A DNA stretch of 64,000 nucleotides from NCBI GenBank assembly GCA_028641055.1, contig CM054061.1:29809523-29873522 (forward strand), written 5' to 3'. Origin of the DNA: Alopecurus myosuroides (Eukaryota > Streptophyta > Magnoliopsida > Poales > Poaceae). Of this stretch, positions 33,534 through 45,541 are shown piece by piece (position 1 is the first letter of the stretch; every line of letters begins with the position of its first letter). The position numbers and the translations under genes are program-made. The notes below the pieces were generated by a model that worked only from the letters and a program-made list of their open reading frames with translations, ran no database searches and was not told the DNA's origin.

Positions 33534-34432
33534 GAGCCCAAAGCCGTGACTTCCTAACCTAGCCGCCACCAGGAGCTCGGCGACTAGGGAGAGGACCTTC
33601 TACCCCGATCTCCACCGGCCACGGCGTTGGTCCCCTCTCCTTCCGACTGCTGCTCCGGCGACAGGAGGGAGAGGGGACCTCGTTCCCCCTCTCTGTAGTT
33701 AGGGTTTCATTTTGTAGGTTGTGGCGCGTCGTTGGGGTGGTGGGAGCGGCGCTCCGACAAATAAATCTGTCTCAACTCCACTCCCGCACCGGCGGCGTCC
33801 TTCATGGCGGCGTCTCGGAGTTGATGGCATCGTGTGTTCGCCGATCTTTCAGATCGGTGGCGTTAGCGTTCATGGATGGTATCGGCGAGACGGTGGCGGC
33901 GATCCTATCAGGTGTGTTTCTTCTTCTGTTCTGTCCCCGTCGCTGCGGCGTTGTCTTCGACGTCATGGTGGAGCAGAGAGGATTTGTCATCCGGGAGTAC
34001 GCGCAGACGGCTGCCTGCGCAGTTAATAGCTGGAAGATGGTACATCTTGTGCTGGGTTTGTGGATGGAGGCTAGCAGTTCTGGTTTCTTCCTTTGACATT
34101 AGAGTCGTGCGGGGATGTCAGTCTGGAGTTCGATGGCGTGTCCAGGGACACGTTGCCCCGGTCTGATTCGTTCAACGACAATGATTTTGCTTATGGCAAA
34201 CTATTTTTGAGGTCTGTAAAGCTGCAGATCAGCGATGGAGCCGCATCGAGCTCGGGTGAAGATGTGATATGTCTCTCTCATGGTGGTCGCTTCGGTGGTG
34301 CCGAAGGAGATAAACAGGCGCTGGCTTTTTGCATAGGATTATATTATCCTTTCAGTAATGTAATGTCGGTGTTTACGTGTCTTGTAACCGGATATTTATC
34401 TTATAAATGAGAACGTATTACCTTGCAAAAAA
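33534..34432 (+). mobile_element. Retroposed sequence with poly-A tail (LINE- or SINE-like, non-autonomous)
   Basis: A GC-rich start (33560-33700) resembling a gene leader, a middle with short open frames, and a 3' end with GTAATGTAATGTCGGTG and TTATAAATGAGAACGTATT followed by an A run. Flanked by near-identical direct repeats, AAGTTTTTTAAGCTG (33519-33533) and AAGTTTTTTAGCTG (34433-34446), one base apart in length. This is the signature of target-primed retroposition. No RT is encoded; it could be a LINE-derived non-autonomous element or a retroposed transcript. Confidence 0.7.
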
Positions 34433-34446
34433 AAGTTTTTTAGCTG

Positions 34447-34658
34447 CAGCTAAAAGAAGGTTGTCACTACGTACGTACTAGTTGTGTAAACTGAATTGAG
34501 TTCAATTTCTATGGTGAGAAAATATGGGTGAAACTTCTATTCGAAGGAGGTTGCCTTTAATTTGTGTCCTGACTATAGCGAGAATGTTAAGTACTACTCC
34601 ATCCGTCCCATAATTTAAGTAGAGATGTTGTTATAACCATTATAGAAGTACTCCCTCC
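34447..34658. other. Intergenic DNA with a possible Stowaway half
   Basis: TACTCCATCCGTCCC near 34597 looks like a left Stowaway end. A matching right end is not clear, although TAACATCTTACATTATGAGATG near 34920 might belong to it; the complete MITE at 34661 would then lie inside it. Confidence 0.4.
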
Positions 34659-34660
34659 GT

Positions 34661-34907
34661 CCTCAAATAAGTGTACGTTTTTCTTTTATGGAAGTTAATT
34701 GTTTTAAAGTTTGACCAACTTTATTGGAAAACGTAACAACTTTTATGATACTAAATTGGTATCGTTAGATCCGTTTTGAAATATACTTTCATAATATATG
34801 GATTTTATATCATATATATTGATATTATTTTGTATAAACTTGGTCAAAGTTTAAAAAGTTTGACTAAGACCAATTCTAAAGGTACACTTATTCAAGAACG
34901 GAGGGAG
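34661..34907. mobile_element. Stowaway MITE
   Basis: 247 bp between TA dinucleotides (34659-34660 and 34908-34909) with ends CTCCCTCCGT...ACGGAGGGAG; the arms continue inward as AATAAGTGTAC and GTACACTTATT. It has the AAAGTTTGACCAA phrase common in grass Stowaways. Confidence 0.92.
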
Positions 34908-34909
34908 TA

Positions 34910-35694
34910 TATTGGAGTAGTAACATCTTACATTATGAGATGTAGATAGTAGTTACTTACATCATAAATTTACAGTTGCCAACAAGGAGTACGCACAATT
35001 AGTACTCAACGAATTTTAAATGAACATATAAAATTTATTATTTATATGTGTTGCTGCATGAAATTTATTACACTTAAATTAACAAACCAACCAAAAAAAT
35101 CACCAATAATCACACTAAAGTCAGTGACACCCGTCGAAAGACGCGTGGACGTGGTAGCCCATGGGCGTGGGCAAGAGACACACATTTTTTGTCAATGCTC
35201 TTGTACACCCCACTGTCAAGATTGATAATAGCATGGCTGATGGTAGTAGAAGCATTGATCTCGTGGGGCGGGCACCAAACCTGATGTGGTCGTCATGAGA
35301 CACGAGAATGAGGACATCCATCTCCGGCCAGGACGCTATGATCTTTGCTTGCGGCATCTCTAATTATTCGGTTAGCGTATTTCACTTAATGAATCCAGAA
35401 TCACACAAACCAAGCAAACAAACGACATATTTTTAAAGATATAAGACTCTAAACAAAGAAAGTACCATGCCAAGCTAATTAATTCATTAATGTAAATCCT
35501 ACAAAATGTCAATACATATATCTACAAGGTCAAACAGGTGATAGATCCAACACAAGGTCACGCTTAAAATACGTTGTTACATGGATTTTAGAAGATAACA
35601 TCATTTACTGTTGGGGTACCAATCAACTCCATAGAACAAAAAAAAAATTAAAAAAAATAGCATGTTGCTATACATTTATTGATTTACCCTCCCT
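34910..35694. other. Intergenic DNA with a possible gene relic
   Basis: AT-rich. On the minus strand, 35121-35357 keeps a 78-codon open frame (WPEMDVLILVSHDDHIRFGARP) with higher GC than its surroundings; it could be a worn exon, but I recognise no family. Confidence 0.35.
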
Positions 35695-35812
35695 CCGATC
35701 CATATTAATTGTTTTTGAACTAGATGTATCTAGCCATGTCGCTGAATCAGATGTATGTAGCCATGTTTAGTGCTAGATACATCCGATTCAGTGACAATTA
35801 ATATTGGGAGTA
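35695..35812. mobile_element. Short degenerate Stowaway MITE
   Basis: Ends CCCTCCCTCCGATCC and ATATTGGGAGTA with arms TATTAATTGT / ACAATTAATA; the interior holds inverted GATGTATCTAG-like copies. About 118 bp with a TA flank. Confidence 0.75.
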
Positions 35813-37288
35813 CTTAACTTTTTAATTTTAATAGCTTAATTTTGGTAATCAAACAATATTCTCTTTAGCTATAAGCTCCATGGGCTGGGAGCACTCTCAG
35901 CCATCCTGACTCCCTTTGTGTCTCTGAATGTGGGTCCTTTTGTCTTCTGCTGTCGCTGATCGGGTGGGTCATCTCCTTTATTATTTGTATGTGCGGCAGA
36001 GCTGCTTCCCAGCCTGGCGGTCGGTGTGGTGGCACGTGTAGCGGTGGTGGTAGTGTGGGGACGGGCAAAAGCCCGATGCTTTTGTTCGTGGGGCCAGGGT
36101 GTCATAGTCTATAGCTCGGTGTCGCTGTAACTTTTTGCTACGGCGGGTGGGGATTTCTCCTGCTTTTCTCCGTCTTACCGGCGAGGGAGTCAGTTTGATC
36201 CGCTCTGCTCTTCCTCGGCTCCGGCGGCTATCCGGCGTTGCTGAGTCTATTTAGCTGCCCGGGCGGGCTTTCCTTTGGCCATCTGGAGCGTGTAGTGGAG
36301 ACAGCCCTGGAGGGAGATGTGGAGGCCCTCCGCGGCAACATCAATGATGAGGCAGCAACCTCCACGACGGCGACGACGATGCGGCCGCGGCCCTCCATGA
36401 TGTCCGAGGTGCTGCAGCGGTGGGCGTGATGGGAGGAGAAATAGGTAGTCCGCATCATCCTGCCCTCAATCGCGTCCTCGTCGGCCAGGCCACCGCCGCC
36501 TCCGTCCTCAGGACGCCACAGATCCTCAGGCAGATGCAGGCATGCGGAGATGGCATCCACTGGAAAGTTCCTAAAGCCGATGGCCTGGAGGTCAACATCT
36601 GAGCGGGTGTGGCCGGTGAGATCTGTTACCCCTCCTTTGCACAGCTAGGTTCACAAGGTGATTTAGGATATTTTTTTTACTGCACTAACTACGTTCATAT
36701 TCGAATCTTACACGCAGATTCGAAATTTCCATGAATTATTTAACTTGTGCAGATGTTCTAGCATGTAAATCTGTGTAGTAGTTGTACTCTTGGTGAGTGA
36801 ACGTGGATTGTGGCCTCTTGGATTGATTTTTTTTCATGCGTGCTTGCATCATTTGAGAATAAAATGCACTACTCATTCTCAAGGCATAATTAAAATAGAT
36901 AGATGATGCGTTTTGTAATCCCTGTGAGCCGGTGCATTTTTGTGTGTCGATCTCCTACTGAATCTGATTTTAAAACTTCCATAAAATCTTACAGAAGCTA
37001 GGGCGCAGCAAATGGAGAAGAGCACCATCGCCAGCATGTGCCGACCGCAGCGGAACGCTAGCCGGCGCTGACACACCCCGCCACCGGGACCAACAACCGA
37101 GAGGCCTGTGAGCACCCCTGCCCCGACCTAGCTAGCTGGCGACGCAAGGCTGCTGCTGCTCCCTGTCTTCATCGAGTATGGTTCGACCATAGAGAGGTGA
37201 ATCATTCAGTTCCATGTCTATCTCAAGTGTTTTTTTTTTGTTATCTGTCATCTAGGTCTTTTATTAACCGTAAGATCCACTTCAAATA
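35813..37288. other. Unassigned DNA with a GC-rich exon-like stretch
   Basis: 36120-36600 is GC-rich and open in several frames on both strands, with GGCGACGACGATGCGGCCG-type composition, as in a gene's first exon or a captured fragment. 37000-37200 is a second such patch. No protein family is recognisable. Confidence 0.35.
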
Positions 37289-40200
37289 CTAGATAACTCC
37301 CCGCGCGTTACGGCAGGACATTTTAGAAACAAATTGTTGGACAATATCATAATAGGAATATTGAACGATCATACATATACAGGGTAGCACGACCTAAAAT
37401 TATAGAAAAATTGTACAACCTTGGATATTGTGGGCGATGTCATGGTTTACCAAATTAAACTGAAATAATACTTTGACAATAATCAATACATGCATCATTG
37501 ATTTAGAGCACTATATATTTGATTTCAACAATTTGGTACATTGTAGAAGACATGTTAAGATAAGCATGAAGACTGGTATGTCGTGTACTAAGAGATGCAC
37601 TATTGAATTATTATATTTTGTACTCAAAGTTGTTTCCTATGTCATCACACCGCCTTCTCTGTTATACACCAGTAGTAGTTGCAGGTTGTCCATCAGAATG
37701 GTTACCTGCATACCAATCGTAAAGATAAATGATCAATAGATATACTAACCCATCGGAATATGATGGAAGCTATATAAACTGAATATGAGCAACACAGTGA
37801 CTGATTAGAAGCAAAGCATATATAAAAACAAATGAAATAGGATACAAGCGAAATAGTTTCCTTTTTATACTACATGAGCATGTTCAGTATGTTGCCAAAT
37901 ATAATTGCCAGTTTCCTATCACCACAATACCACATACTACATGCACCTTCTAGCGGTATACAACAAAAAACAAGTTCCAAAGTCTATGGGAAATTTTGAA
38001 TACTTTCTCAGAAAAACCCAAATTTGTTCCAGATCTTGCAATAACATATTACAAAAATATGAGTTCAATCGAGACGCCAAGAAAGAAAAAATCATACAAC
38101 CTTAAATCATATGGATAAAGGAAATGATGCTCTCACCAAGGGTTGAGTTCTGGGGTAGTTCCTCGGATTTGGATCAGGCAAACAAAAATCTAGAAATAGC
38201 AACCGTCAGACGTCATATCTACCAGTAGGAAACATCAAATTTGGGGTCACGCCCAGGTTGTGCAGCACCTGAGAAGATAAGAATAAGAAGCATTATTCAT
38301 AGGGGAGAAGACGGGAGGTAAGGGCTCAGCACATGTGTCATCGCGAGCTATATTTGAGAACGATTCGAGCAAATCTGTTTGAGGGGGAGCGGGGAATTTA
38401 AATAGGGGAAAACTGTGCAGACTTCTCATATGCCTTCATTAATCTCCTATGCAATTGTATCTCTCAGACATTGTGTGGTTGATAATGGAATTTAAATACG
38501 AAGCGACTGCCGCGACGATCATGGAGAAGATGAAATGTCAATGACTCAATAGTAGGTTTTGCCTGCACATGTAATTGGAGATGGGAAAAACAATAGTGGA
38601 CATATTCTTTTATTTCGTGGGCATTTAAGGTAATGGAATGGAACAATAGGACAGAGGTGTTCTGGTTGGTGCGATACCAAATGTCACACAAAATGTCACG
38701 CTCGCACTGAATGGAAGGAACAGTCAATTTTGCACCAACAGAGCCGGAAATTATCAAAAGAAAGTTAAAAATAGAAGGGAATGGAAATTGCTAAGGTGGC
38801 ATCACAGGTGAGGTGGCATAGCTGCATTCTTAGGGAAATAAAGTAGTGGGGGTCACATATTTAGTTATATAGAATTCAAAGCTTATGTTCGTGAGAGGTG
38901 GATTAGAACTTTGCAAACACATAATGGATCAGAGCATTGTTTGGAATAGATGATAATGTCTGATCCAATCTGGGAGTGGTTTCATGATTTTACCATGTGC
39001 AAACGGTACTACATCTGCCAGAAGTAGTAGTTCTTCTCTTAATTATAGGATGCAATTTAAACATTCATATATAGCTACCGCTGGTGAGATGCATTTTATT
39101 CTTCTTCAAAGCACATGTGGATTAAAGTTTGGTTTCGAGTAGTTGATCGTAGGCTGATTTAACCTGCATGTCGTTTTGCCATGGTTTTGTTGTGGGGATA
39201 AATTGATGATTCACCATTTTTATGTTTGTTGACTTCATTCTGAGGCTCCCAATATACTTGTGACAATGCTTATGTGTATCAAAACCGAAACATAGTTTAG
39301 TAAGTTTCAGAATTTTGTAGTGTTCTGATCGGTGCTTTTTTTAGGCATGCAGAGATGGGTTAGTACTGAGTACCTTACACAATAACTATTTTGTATGTTG
39401 TTAGAATACTGTATGTAAACCTGCAAACTGTCCATGTTGTTCTATGGCAATATATTTAGCTCATAGCAAATCTAATGAAATCTTAGACATAACTAACTTG
39501 GTCTTCGGTTTAAGTGGCAGGGAAATAGCTGATCATGTAGACGGTGGGTTTTTAGTAGAAAAATCATATATCGCTAATTGCATTTATTGGTGTGTCATGT
39601 ATATAACGTCATGTTCGCCATTTCTACACTCTAATGTTAAGTGCACTGATTTTTTTGTTGCGGGTCACTAAGTCATGAAGCACTACAAGTTCTGTTCGGC
39701 CCCTAACTGAACGGTGCTATGAATTTCTGATGTGGATCGGTAGGTCATGCAACTTTGCACTTGATGTTATGCTCTTTAAACAACTCTAAATTTCTGGTGT
39801 GGATCAATAGGCCATGATTGCTGTAACTGGTGTTCATGAAAATCGCAGGTGATAGACAAAAATGGTTATTTAGACAAGTGATGCTTTTTTTGTTGCTATC
39901 TTCTTTTTTATCCATAACCAAGTTGAAATTATTTTTCCCTTCTCAGGTGTTGGAGAAGAGTGGTGGGCAGGAAAATGTCTGGGCAGCTATCGCAAAGAAG
40001 TAGATTTGGTGTTAATATTGGTTGCTAATGCCGAGAGGATTCAGAGATGTGAATTGTTTGTTGCTATCGCTGAGAAGTAGATTTCTGAGTGAAACGAGGA
40101 GTGAGACGAGGGTAGCTGCAGGCACTGGATTGTTTTTGTTAATTTAATACACATTGGTATCGACACTAATTAAATTGATAATGCTGCTAGATGTTGTTTT

Positions 40201-40407
40201 TTGTTGTTCCTACCTAAGGAGATTATTGTTCATGATATTTATCATGCAGCGTCTAAACTTGATTATATAAATATATTTTGACTTGCAAGATATATTTTAA
40301 AGCAGTCATGCTAAGCCCCAAATCATAGCGCCCACGGACGCACCACATATGAGAAGCCACGTGACAACTTTAGGTAGGCGGCGCGGCGAAGCGCGCTGTC
40401 CGTCTAG
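37289..40407. mobile_element. Region bounded by two Helitron-like 3' ends
   Basis: The left boundary reads ACTAGATAACTCCCCGCGCG, which on the minus strand is a GC-rich tail ending CTAGT. The right boundary (40384-40408) has a GCGCG/CGCGC hairpin and ends GTCTAGT on the plus strand. Both look like Helitron 3' ends in opposite orientation. No TC-type 5' ends were found for either, so they may be two Helitrons with lost or unrecognised starts. The interior is AT-rich with no gene recognised. Confidence 0.45.
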
Positions 40408-42029
40408 TTAATATATATTGCTCTGTGCTATTACATAATCTTAGAACATAATTTGTTTTGATGATGATTTAATTATCTTCACTCTTTATTACAATTCTAA
40501 TGTGAATCATAAAAGGACTAGTGTTGTTATTTAAATGTTTCATATATTTTTAGTGTGAAAATAGGCCGCATGGAGAATATTTGTGACACTTCAATGAGTT
40601 GTATTGTATATATGCGTGTCCACATATATTTTTAGTGTCCTTTAAGATCTACGTAGATATTTTAAAATTTACCATCTAACAAATATCTTAATCTTTTTTT
40701 GGTGTAGAATATGGTTCCAAGTTACTGCTAGTGAGACAAGTATAGACTTTTCATTACAGTTGAGTTGACTAGATAAAGTTTAGGCTTGGTTTGACTACAA
40801 CAGCGCAAGCGTTAATCGACCCTTATATCCACGGACCTACATGGCTAAATGTCATGGAAAGAGTTTACATGGCGCTTAAGGTCCACTATGAAATATCACG
40901 TTGTGGATAGCATATATGAGATGCTTCTTCTAGCTGGGCAGATAGTTATCTGCTGCATAAACTATGTTGCTGTGGAGAAAAAGACGATGCTAATTAGGTG
41001 CGATGGACAAATCAATCGCAACATATTTATTTATGGGATCCATTTCTTACATGGCATCCACTAATCTTACATTCCAATGATTCTCATTTCATACTTCATG
41101 TAATGTTTTCAAAAGAGAAGGGCTTTGAGCCCCACCATGTTCAACAAATTATGGATCTACGAAGCTAACTATAAAAGAAGATTTATTCTTTGTCATAGTG
41201 AACTCCTATTTAAGAAGAAATTCCTTATTCTTTCCGACACCTTGAGAACCTCTTCATTCTGCATGCCTTCTACATCATGGCTCGGGTGGAGGATCTGCAT
41301 GGACGATGACCTCGCAATGAATTTTGCCATCCTCCTCCTATTGGCGGATATGAAAAAAAAGGGTTAGCTTATTGAAGAAAGAGAAAAAAAAGAACATCGG
41401 GGGAGGCCTTAGGCGTGTCGACCGCCGGGGGTGGGGTGGGCGGGGGGTACATGGACGAAACTTTGAGAGGACATCATAGTTTTGTTAAACTTGTGCACCG
41501 TCTCCTAGGTGAGGCTGGTAGAAGGGGATCAGAGTTTTGCACTCTATGGTTAAAGGCCGGTGCTGTGCAGATGGGGATGAGTGTGGGAAGTGGAAGTATG
41601 AAAGTGTGGAGATGGGGAGAGGGGAAATGGTAATCTGTCTTATATAGAATATTAGAGTGGGGTTAGGTTTTCTTTTATGAGCCCTTGAGCAAGCGCGACA
41701 CAACTATATGGCTTCGGGTTGCTCAAAGGTTCCATTGCGGTGTGCGGTGATGGGACACACATGTGAGCGTGTGCATGAGATTGACACATGGGAAATTTAG
41801 ATTACATGGCACATTCATATAATGTCAAAACATGTGCTCATTAATTAAGATAACTTTTTTCAACTTAAGGCTCCCCTACATACAAATTTTCATTTGACAG
41901 TAAAACCGTGGAAAGAAAAAGCGTCCCACTCAAAGAAAACAACTACATTCAATGCAAAATAGTAACAGGAAACACACCATATCTTGTTAAGATATTAATT
42001 CTTAAATGTCCTTGCTGAAAAATAAGAGC
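40408..42029. other. Unassigned intergenic DNA
   Basis: AT-rich, no supported gene. A G-rich patch (GGGGGTGGGGTGGGCGGGGGG) sits near 41430; short open frames there show no family resemblance. Confidence 0.4.
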
Positions 42030-42840
42030 AGCTATACTTTCTTTAGCTATCCACCGTCTAATGATGCACCTTATGAGTGTCGCGTGGAACATGGAAATCC
42101 ATGGGAGTCTGAAAAAAGTACATGACTGAATGAGATGTCGCGTTAGACGCGACGCTGTAACTGCTAGTACGGCAGAAAAGTCTGGAAGCTGGTTAAAAAG
42201 GTGACTTGTTTCACTGACTCGCTAAGTTAATAAATCCGTGAAAAAACGTTAAAAAGATCTTTTAGAAAGCGAACACTCCTTGTTATCATGCATCATCCAT
42301 AGCCAATGAGTCCGGTCTCCTGCGGTCGTTTTGCTGGTGTCGAAATGATCCATCTGACGAGGCAAAGTAATTAACAGCCGTCAGATCATCTTAAGATCCA
42401 GAAAAATCTACTTAATTGCGTGATGACATGGCCGGGTCAACTGATTGCAAACTGTCAAAAAAAAAAAAGACTAGCTAGCTACTCGCATCAACACATGTAC
42501 AACGTCAGTACGTGCATCGTTCCTCTCCATGTCAGCTCTTACGATTGGTGGATGGATGTCGGAGGCAGCACGCGTCGTAGGCTGCAAGAAACACGGCCGG
42601 GCGTACGTACGTACTAGGTCCTGGCTGCTAGGAGCCCTTAATCAAACGTGACGTGGATGTATGATGTGATAAGATTTGCGTGATCGATCATATATTAATT
42701 AAGTTGGGCGACTAATGCATGCAAAGGAGTAAAGTTTGGAAAATGAGAGTTGGTGATTCATTGGAGGACCATCCTTTGAAAAATCGGAGGATATGGGCGA
42801 GAGAGCGACCGTTCCTTAATTTGTACTCTTTCCGTGCACT
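42030..42840. repeat. Paralogous block, copy C
   Basis: Colinear with A and B: TCTAATGATGCACCTTATGAG, AATCCATGGGAGTCTGA, the palindrome GTCGCGTTAGACGCGAC (42137-42153), GTAACTGCTAGTA, GAGTCCGGTCT, TTAACAGCCGTCAGATCA, GTAGGCTGCAAGAA, CTAGGTCCT, and TGGAAAATGAGAGTTGGTGAT. It lacks the LINE and hAT insertions of B, and so shows both empty sites. Confidence 0.7.
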
Positions 42841-43020
42841 GCACATCCGAATTTGATTTGGGTTCTTTTTATTGGAGAAATAAGAGGCAAAAAGTTTCAC
42901 CTCATCCAATTAATGAAAAAGAGTTTATAGCAACGAAAACCAAGAAGGACAAGAGACAAAAATAAATAGAAAAATCTACGCTCGCTGCATTATAAAATTC
43001 AAGTGTTTGGCCCTGGCCAA

Positions 43021-43560
43021 ACCCTAGACGGCGGCTTTAGATTTGATCTTGCGTAAGACATGGGTCGGCTTGGTATGCACTTTCCGAATAGCTCATGCAT
43101 TGCGCTCGTTCCAAATTTTTCAAGATACCAATGTGAGGAGCAATGTCACGGCCTTTCTCGGAGTCCCATGGGTGTTAACGACTTGTAGCCAACAATCTTT
43201 GACTGTAGCGAAATTTACCCAAGAGGATGTGTGAGAGGGATCAAGACCCAACCAAGCTACAAGTACCATTTGAAACTCGTCGATTCCTGCTTCCGCTTCC
43301 GCTTGCATAGCTGGCAAGTCCACAATTTTGTCAACCCTATCGTTGCTGCTGGTCTATCCTCCATACCCTATATTGTGGAATGACATGGGCAGGTGGGCAT
43401 TCCCCCAAACGGATTGCTTCATAACGATGGAGATCCTCGGTTCCAATTGGGCAAGGTATGCCGAAGATGTCGTCCCTTGGATCCTCAACACCGATATGTT
43501 CTCGATGATATCGTCCTTTGGGTCTTCATTTAGTTGCACTTCTTGAAGCATGACCCAAAG
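43021..43560 (-). pseudogene. LINE 3'-end relic (zf-RVT tail)
   Basis: The minus strand reads SSWVNFATVKDCWLQ, then GTPRKAVTLLLTLVSWKIW followed by an ERNA-like phrase, the C-terminal tail typical of plant LINE ORF2 after the zinc finger. Upstream on the minus strand (43354-43551) is a further open stretch that may belong to it. It has no poly-A tail or target duplication that I could find. Confidence 0.6.
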
Positions 43561-44025
43561 CTTGAATAATCCATTAATAGTCTAATCTGAGGGAGGTGCA
43601 AAAAATGTTGTCTATCGAAAATCTTTATGAGCACTTTTTTAACGGTGACATTTTTTTTAGTAATTCTCTGGATTCTAGTTTCAGAAGACATGAGGGAGAT
43701 CAGTTCCGTATTGGAAGGATTTCAGGACGGAGAGAAATATCCTGATTCTAGCCAGAATCCTTAGTTTTTTACTACTCCAGAGTAGTTAAATGTTCTTACA
43801 GTTGCCAACCAAGTAGTACATACAAACACCAGTACACCACACTCTCCGTTTCTCAAAAAAAAAAAAAAGGACTATAATTTGTTTCAGAGTCGACCTTCGT
43901 AAAGTTTGACAAAGCTTCCAAAAAAACCATTAAAATTTACAATACAACATCTAGAGATATTTTAAATATAATTTTATATTGTATCTTCATATTATAGTTG
44001 TTGAAAGTTTTTGGGACTACCTATG
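43561..44025. other. Intergenic DNA with a Stowaway-like fragment
   Basis: CACTCTCCGTTTCTC followed by an A run (43840-43868) and AAAGTTTGACAAAG look like a worn Stowaway left half. Nothing else is recognised. Confidence 0.4.
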
Positions 44026-44206
44026 TCTCAGTCGACTAATTTTTTTTAAGTCCCGGTTAATTCAGAAAAGTTCAACTATAGTTCAAAGAAAAGTGCAATT
44101 ACACTAAACACGTTGCACAGAAAAGTGCAATTGCACTTTTTTAAAAACTACGGTTCCACTTTTCTCAAAAGTGACCGAGACTTAAGAAAATCCTAGTGGA
44201 CTGAGA
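44026..44206. mobile_element. Small inverted-repeat MITE
   Basis: The arms TCTCAGTCGACTA...AAGTC and GACTTAAG...TGGACTGAGA pair over about 27 bp with a few mismatches. The interior holds direct copies of AAAAGTGCAATT. The target duplication is unclear, so no superfamily is given. Confidence 0.6.
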
Positions 44207-44531
44207 TTTAGCAAAACCGAAAGTTTTTATATCGTTTGACTTCCGAGAATAGTTATACACCTTTTTTGCGAAGCGGGGCTAGTACATAGCATTACTGAAT
44301 AAAACTTAAGAGAACATGCAATAAAATTCAACAATATAAATTCTGCTGCTGCAAGCTCTTGTGCACATACTTGAGCCACCAACCGATAAATCATACATGA
44401 GTAGTACCAGGTCACGCTGTAGCATGATGTACTACTGTACGGATTTCGTACAAATACGCAGAGAAGAAACTTAAACATCGAGCACCTTACGTACGCTCAG
44501 GAAAAATAATGTACTGTATGATATCAGTACG
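44207..44531. other. 3' flank of the DUF1645 gene
   Basis: AT-rich sequence downstream of the minus-strand gene. It probably contains the 3' untranslated region and terminator; I did not identify the poly-A signal. Confidence 0.4.
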
Positions 44532-45125
44532 TCAAAACGGGTGATAGCTCCGGCGGAACGCGGTGGCGCTGGCGAAGAGCCCGACGAGGTCCTGCCTGTA
44601 CGGTAGGAACGACCTCCGCTGCCCGCCGTTTACGCCGGCGCCGGCTCCGGCCTTCGCGTAATAGCTCCAGGCGCCACCACCCTTGTCGGCGACGCCGCTT
44701 TTTCCCTTACGCTCCGAGGGGCTCGCGTCCAGGAACACGAACTTTTCCTTTCCGTCGCTGTGGCTGCGGCCGAGGATCCGCTGGCGCCACCGGAGGATCG
44801 ACCCCGTGGAGCCGCTCTTCCGGCAGCGCGTTGTCGGCTTGGCCGCCGGCGACGACAACCCGGGACACCACGAGCAGTAGCACGTCTTCGCCGGCTCTCC
44901 GCAGTCCGGCGGTTGCGCTGATCGTGCTCGCTCGCGGTCCATCAGCAGAACCCGTCCCAGCGGCACGCGCGCGGTGGCTGTTGTAGTCTCTGGTTCCGGC
45001 GCCCGCCGGCGCGGCGGCGACCGGGAGCGGCCGAAGACAGGGTACAGCCGGCCGGCGCCTATCAGGCGGCCGCCGACTGATAGAGGCGCGGCCACCGCGA
45101 AGGTGAAGTCGCCGTCATCTTGCAT
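44532..45125 (-). CDS. DUF1645 family protein (intact host gene)
   Basis: Single exon, 197 aa, ATG at 45125 and TGA at 44532-44534. The family landmarks appear in order: an N-terminal DFTFAVAA (6-13) and GRLYPVFG (25-32), corresponding to the family's FEF...IRPLYP; CYCSWCPG (82-89); a Ser-rich RCRKSGSTGSILRWR (100-114); SDGKEKFVFL (123-132); and the C-terminal SFLPYRQDLVGLFA (172-185) ending HPF. There is no signal peptide or membrane segment, and basic patches suggest a soluble, possibly nuclear protein. Rice OsSGL of this family is linked to grain length and stress tolerance; orthology is not claimed. Codon use is GC-rich (third position), typical of grass genes and unlike the AT-rich surroundings. 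Confidence 0.87.
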   Translation of the reverse strand: MQDDGDFTFAVAAPLSVGGRLIGAGRLYPVFGRSRSPPRRRAPEPETTTATARVPLGRVLLMDRERARSAQPPDCGEPAKTCYCSWCPGLSSPAAKPTTRCRKSGSTGSILRWRQRILGRSHSDGKEKFVFLDASPSERKGKSGVADKGGGAWSYYAKAGAGAGVNGGQRRSFLPYRQDLVGLFASATAFRRSYHPF

Positions 45126-45224
45126 GTTCTTGCAACTTCTCCGGTTCTCCCGGCCGCGTCCAATGTCTGGGCGGGCTAAGCTCTGCTCCTCGTCTGTCGT
45201 CTCACGCCGTAACCATGGGATCTG

Positions 45225-45232
45225 TACTTATA
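45225..45232 (-). promoter_or_regulatory. TATA box of the DUF1645 gene
   Basis: The minus strand reads TATAAGTA about 100 bp before the ATG, a normal distance for a plant core promoter with a short leader. Confidence 0.65.
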
Positions 45233-45541
45233 CCAAAACCACCAGCCTTCCAAGTCTGATTGGACACGGATTTGAACGTGGATCGTGTTATCGAACGGCT
45301 GAGGTGATCCGAGTTTGACTGGGTTCAAAGCAGGACACGAAAATTAGTTAGGAGTTTTTTTTTTTGAGGTGAGATTACCTAGGAGTTTTTTTTTAGGAAG
45401 AGATAACCTAGCAGCTGGATTCACCGCGCACACAAAAAAGCTTGTCTTGCACGTGCAAACTGCAAAGCACACACAAAAAACTTCCAAGATGTTGTAACAG
45501 GCCCCGAAAACGTGCTTTGGGGAAGGAAAACGCTTCCTTTA

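Noticed and set aside
34597..34950. A larger Stowaway enclosing the one at 34661
   Set aside because: The left end TACTCCATCCGTCCC is plausible but I cannot find a convincing right end; left as a note only.
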